Shown here: piece by piece, positions 61,856-64,000 of the stretch
Layout: every line of letters begins with the position of its first letter
Position numbering within the stretch: position 1 is the stretch's first letter
From: Segatella copri
GTDB taxonomy: Bacteria; Bacteroidota; Bacteroidia; Bacteroidales; Bacteroidaceae
Assembly (NCBI RefSeq): GCF_019127135.1
Contig: NZ_JAHOEA010000001.1
Coordinates: 109,444 to 173,443, forward strand
DNA length: 64,000 nucleotides
Reading direction: 5' to 3'
Position numbers and translations under genes: made by a program
Notes under the pieces: generated by a model
Seen by the model: the letters and a program-made list of their open reading frames with translations, nothing else
The model's database searches: none
Told to the model about the DNA's origin: nothing

Positions 61856-63637
61856 ATGAAGCGAATCTTATTATTCATCATGGCAATCACCTTCTCGCTC
61901 GCCCCTTTTGCGCAGAAACATTCTGCCCAGAAGAAGCCGGTGAGGAAGACTGCCGTGACTGCGAAAAAGAAGGCTGCTACTCCTGCCAGAAAGACGAACA
62001 GCAGAAGTCATGCGGCCAGAAAAACATCCAAATCAGCTGCGCCAACCAGAGCAGAACGCAGGGCTGCAACCTATAGCAATGCCTCTATCCGAGGTTTGCA
62101 GGGACAGCGCGCTTCTATCCAGAAGAAGATTAGGGAACAGGAGCAGGCTTTGCGCCAGAATAAGGCGGATGTGAAGAAACGTCTTGAAGACCTGATGGCG
62201 CTGAACGGAGAAATAGACCAGCGTCAGAAGAAAATTGACGGCATCCAGAAGGATATCCATCATATTGACGGCAATATCGGCATTCTGCAGGCACAGTTGA
62301 AAACGCTTCAGCAACAGTTGCAGGACCGCAAGAACAAGTATATCCGTTCCATGCGCTATATGAGCCGTCATCATACGGTTCAGGACAAGCTGATGTTCAT
62401 CTTCAGCGCCAAGAATCTGACACAGATGTATCGCCGCCTTTCCTTCATCCGCCAGTATTCTTCCTATCAGAAGGTGCAGGGCGAGGCTGTAAAGGCTAAG
62501 CAGAAGCAGGTGAACGAGAAGCACCAGCAGTTGCAGCATGTAAAGGGACATAAGAACACCTTATTATATAAGGGTAAGCAGGAGAAGACGGTTTTGGAAG
62601 GCAAGCAGACCCAGCAGCAGGAGATGGTGCAGGGACTGCAGAAACAGCAGAAGACCATTCAGGCTGTCATCGCCGACCAGCGTCAGAAAGATGCGGCAAT
62701 CAACGCACAGATTGACCGTCTGATTGCTCAGGAAGTTGCCAAGGCGAGAGCCCGTGCTGCTGCCGAGGCTAAGCGAAAGGCTGCTGCCGCTGCTGCCGCC
62801 AAGAAACGTGCCGAGGAACTGGCTCGCAAGAAAGCTGCTGCCGAGGCTGCTGCCAGGGAGAATGCCCGTCGTATAGCCGAAGCCAAGGCGCGTGAGGCTG
62901 CTGCCGAAGCTGCCCGCAGAAAGGCGGCTGAAGAAGCAAGACTGGCTGCCGAGGCTGCAAGAAAGGCTCAGGAGGAGGCTGCTGCCCAGGCTGCTGCTCA
63001 GGCGAAGGCAAAAGCGCAGGCTAGGGCGCGTGCTGCTGCCGAAGCTGCCCAGCGTGCCGCTGCAGAACAGGCTGCACGTCAGGCTGCTGCCGAACAGGCT
63101 GCTAGAAAGGCAGAGGCTGAAAGACAGGCTGCCGAGTTGAAGGCGAAGATGGATGCGGAACGTAGTACCCGTGAGATTGCCGCTGCCAAGAAGGTGGCAC
63201 AGGAGGCTTCTACCTTGAGTTCGGTAGACCGCATGCTGAGCGGTGGATTCGAGGCTAACCGTGGCCGATTGCCGATGCCTATCAGCGGCAGTTACCGTGT
63301 GGTGAGTCATTTCGGTCAGTATCATGTGGAAGGCTTGAAGGGTGTAACGCTCGACAATAAGGGTATCAACATCCAGGGCAAGCCGGGTTGTGTGGCTCGC
63401 AGCATCTACGATGGTGAGGTGAGTGCCGTCTTCGGTTATGGTGGCATGTGGAATGTGCTGGTCCGTCATGGAGCCTACATCTCTGTTTACTGTAATCTGA
63501 AATCGGTCAGCGTTCATAAGGGTCAGAAGGTAAGTACCCGTCAGGCTTTGGGTAGTGTTGGTTCTGATAACATCCTCCAGTTCCAGCTTCGCAAAGAGAC
63601 TGCCAAGCTCAATCCGGAGGCTTGGCTGAGCAGATAA
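61856..63637 (+). CDS. EnvC-like murein hydrolase activator with degenerate LytM domain
   Basis: Exported protein of 593 residues. Signal peptide to about 20, a basic stretch, then a long coiled coil (about 70-285) with the EnvC-type RYMSRHHTVQDKLMFIFSAKNLTQMYRRLSFIRQY (in part). An Ala/Lys/Arg/Glu-rich helix follows (about 290-440), then a LytM/M23 domain (about 470-593). The metal ligands of active M23 peptidases are missing: YAHL is replaced by VYCNLKSV and HLHF by LQFQL. As in E. coli EnvC it should activate amidases at the septum and not cut peptidoglycan itself. It starts 16 bp after repeat copy 3. Confidence 0.92.
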   Translation: MKRILLFIMAITFSLAPFAQKHSAQKKPVRKTAVTAKKKAATPARKTNSRSHAARKTSKSAAPTRAERRAATYSNASIRGLQGQRASIQKKIREQEQALRQNKADVKKRLEDLMALNGEIDQRQKKIDGIQKDIHHIDGNIGILQAQLKTLQQQLQDRKNKYIRSMRYMSRHHTVQDKLMFIFSAKNLTQMYRRLSFIRQYSSYQKVQGEAVKAKQKQVNEKHQQLQHVKGHKNTLLYKGKQEKTVLEGKQTQQQEMVQGLQKQQKTIQAVIADQRQKDAAINAQIDRLIAQEVAKARARAAAEAKRKAAAAAAAKKRAEELARKKAAAEAAARENARRIAEAKAREAAAEAARRKAAEEARLAAEAARKAQEEAAAQAAAQAKAKAQARARAAAEAAQRAAAEQAARQAAAEQAARKAEAERQAAELKAKMDAERSTREIAAAKKVAQEASTLSSVDRMLSGGFEANRGRLPMPISGSYRVVSHFGQYHVEGLKGVTLDNKGINIQGKPGCVARSIYDGEVSAVFGYGGMWNVLVRHGAYISVYCNLKSVSVHKGQKVSTRQALGSVGSDNILQFQLRKETAKLNPEAWLSR

Positions 63638-63686
63638 AGTATGAATGAGCCGATAATGTATGAATAGTTGCAGCCGAAAGTTTTGC

Positions 63687-63926
63687 CCCACACGCCCTGA
63701 ACCAACGGTCACCGGCCGAAGGGAAAGGTAAAGGGCAGAAGCCCCTGGAAGCAGTACGCCCTGAAAGGGCAGAAGCTCCTAGCCCAGGGCATCGCCCTGG
63801 GTAATTACGGACACAAACCTGTCGCCCTGTAAGGGCAAAAGCTTTCAAATACCTGGCAATATACAAAGCTTTTGCCCTTACAGGGCGTCTTGCTGATTGC
63901 TATTATACCCAGGGCGATGCCCTGGG
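63687..63926. repeat. MITE-like nested-palindrome element, copy 4 (right end lost)
   Basis: Core as in copy 1 (same orientation; left inner block AATTACGGACACAAACC). The left flank is degenerate, with an extra stretch around 63700-63745. After CCCAGGGCGATGCCCTGGG the expected CTAGGAG is missing at 63927, and unrelated sequence starts. Confidence 0.85.
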
Positions 63927-64000
63927 AGGGCACTGAAAAAGGTATCCAATTTTAAGTTGCATAGCTTGTTTTTGAACTTTAATTCTTGTCCAAGAAGCAT
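63927..64000. other. Unidentified sequence beyond the repeat breakpoint
   Basis: It starts AGGGCACTGAAAAAGG and is unrelated to the repeat. The minus strand is open from the window edge through this part and into the repeat. It could be the end of an insertion sequence or of a gene outside the window; too short to decide. Confidence 0.35.

Noticed and set aside
56101..63926. A CRISPR or integron array formed by the four repeats
   Set aside because: Units are 280 bp apart by whole genes, occur in both orientations and have terminal inverted repeats. No cas gene or integrase is seen.

Overview
The window looks like chromosome of a gut or rumen Bacteroidota, most likely Prevotella/Segatella (S. 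copri-like). The signs are a SusC-type receptor, a hybrid two-component regulator, promoters with the Bacteroidota -7 box TAnnTTTG, a GLPGLI-family protein, and a xylan locus whose order resembles the xyn cluster of Prevotella bryantii. Species is inferred, because no rRNA gene is present.

Layout. 1-15.4 kb is a xylan utilisation locus. On the minus strand are SusC (cut by the window edge), a GH35-like enzyme, a GH67 alpha-glucuronidase and the hybrid sensor/regulator. On the plus strand are an SGNH esterase, a GPH-type sugar symporter, a GH10 xylanase and a GH43 xylosidase. Three promoters of this locus carry the same putative operator at a constant 51-52 bp upstream of the -7 box. 15.6-18.8 kb holds an ABC exporter pair and trmB. 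18.8-19.4 kb is non-coding and rich in repeats. 19.4-28.3 kb is more accessory: a GH3 glycosidase, a HipBA-type toxin-antitoxin pair with a likely operator, and a GLPGLI protein plus outer-membrane barrel divergent from a membrane-anchored winged-helix regulator. 28.4-31.4 kb has gpmI, ung and a Cys-rich DUF3109 protein. 31.5-34.8 kb is a GH95 fucosidase with a small rhamnosidase-N-like partner. 34.9-38.4 kb has gyrB, rpsT, tRNA-Glu and recO.

38.4-53.8 kb is the division and cell-wall (dcw) operon on the minus strand, in transcription order rsmH, ftsL-like, ftsI, murE, mraY, murD, ftsW, murG, murC, ftsQ, ftsA, ftsZ. No mraZ lies at its head. 54.2-56.1 kb encodes two acyltransferases that fit glycine/ornithine aminolipid synthesis. 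56.4-63.6 kb has dgt, and on the opposite strand dut, a TPR protein, a DUF4292 lipoprotein and an EnvC-like murein hydrolase activator.

The last 8 kb carries four copies of a roughly 280-bp nested-palindrome element with terminal inverted repeats, two of them inside the dut-envC gene series. The most useful leads are the shared xylan operator with fixed spacing, this MITE-like repeat family, the regulator with reversed ToxR-like domain order beside the GLPGLI/barrel pair, and the repeat-rich non-coding block near 19 kb. All family assignments come from reading translated motifs; no database search was run.
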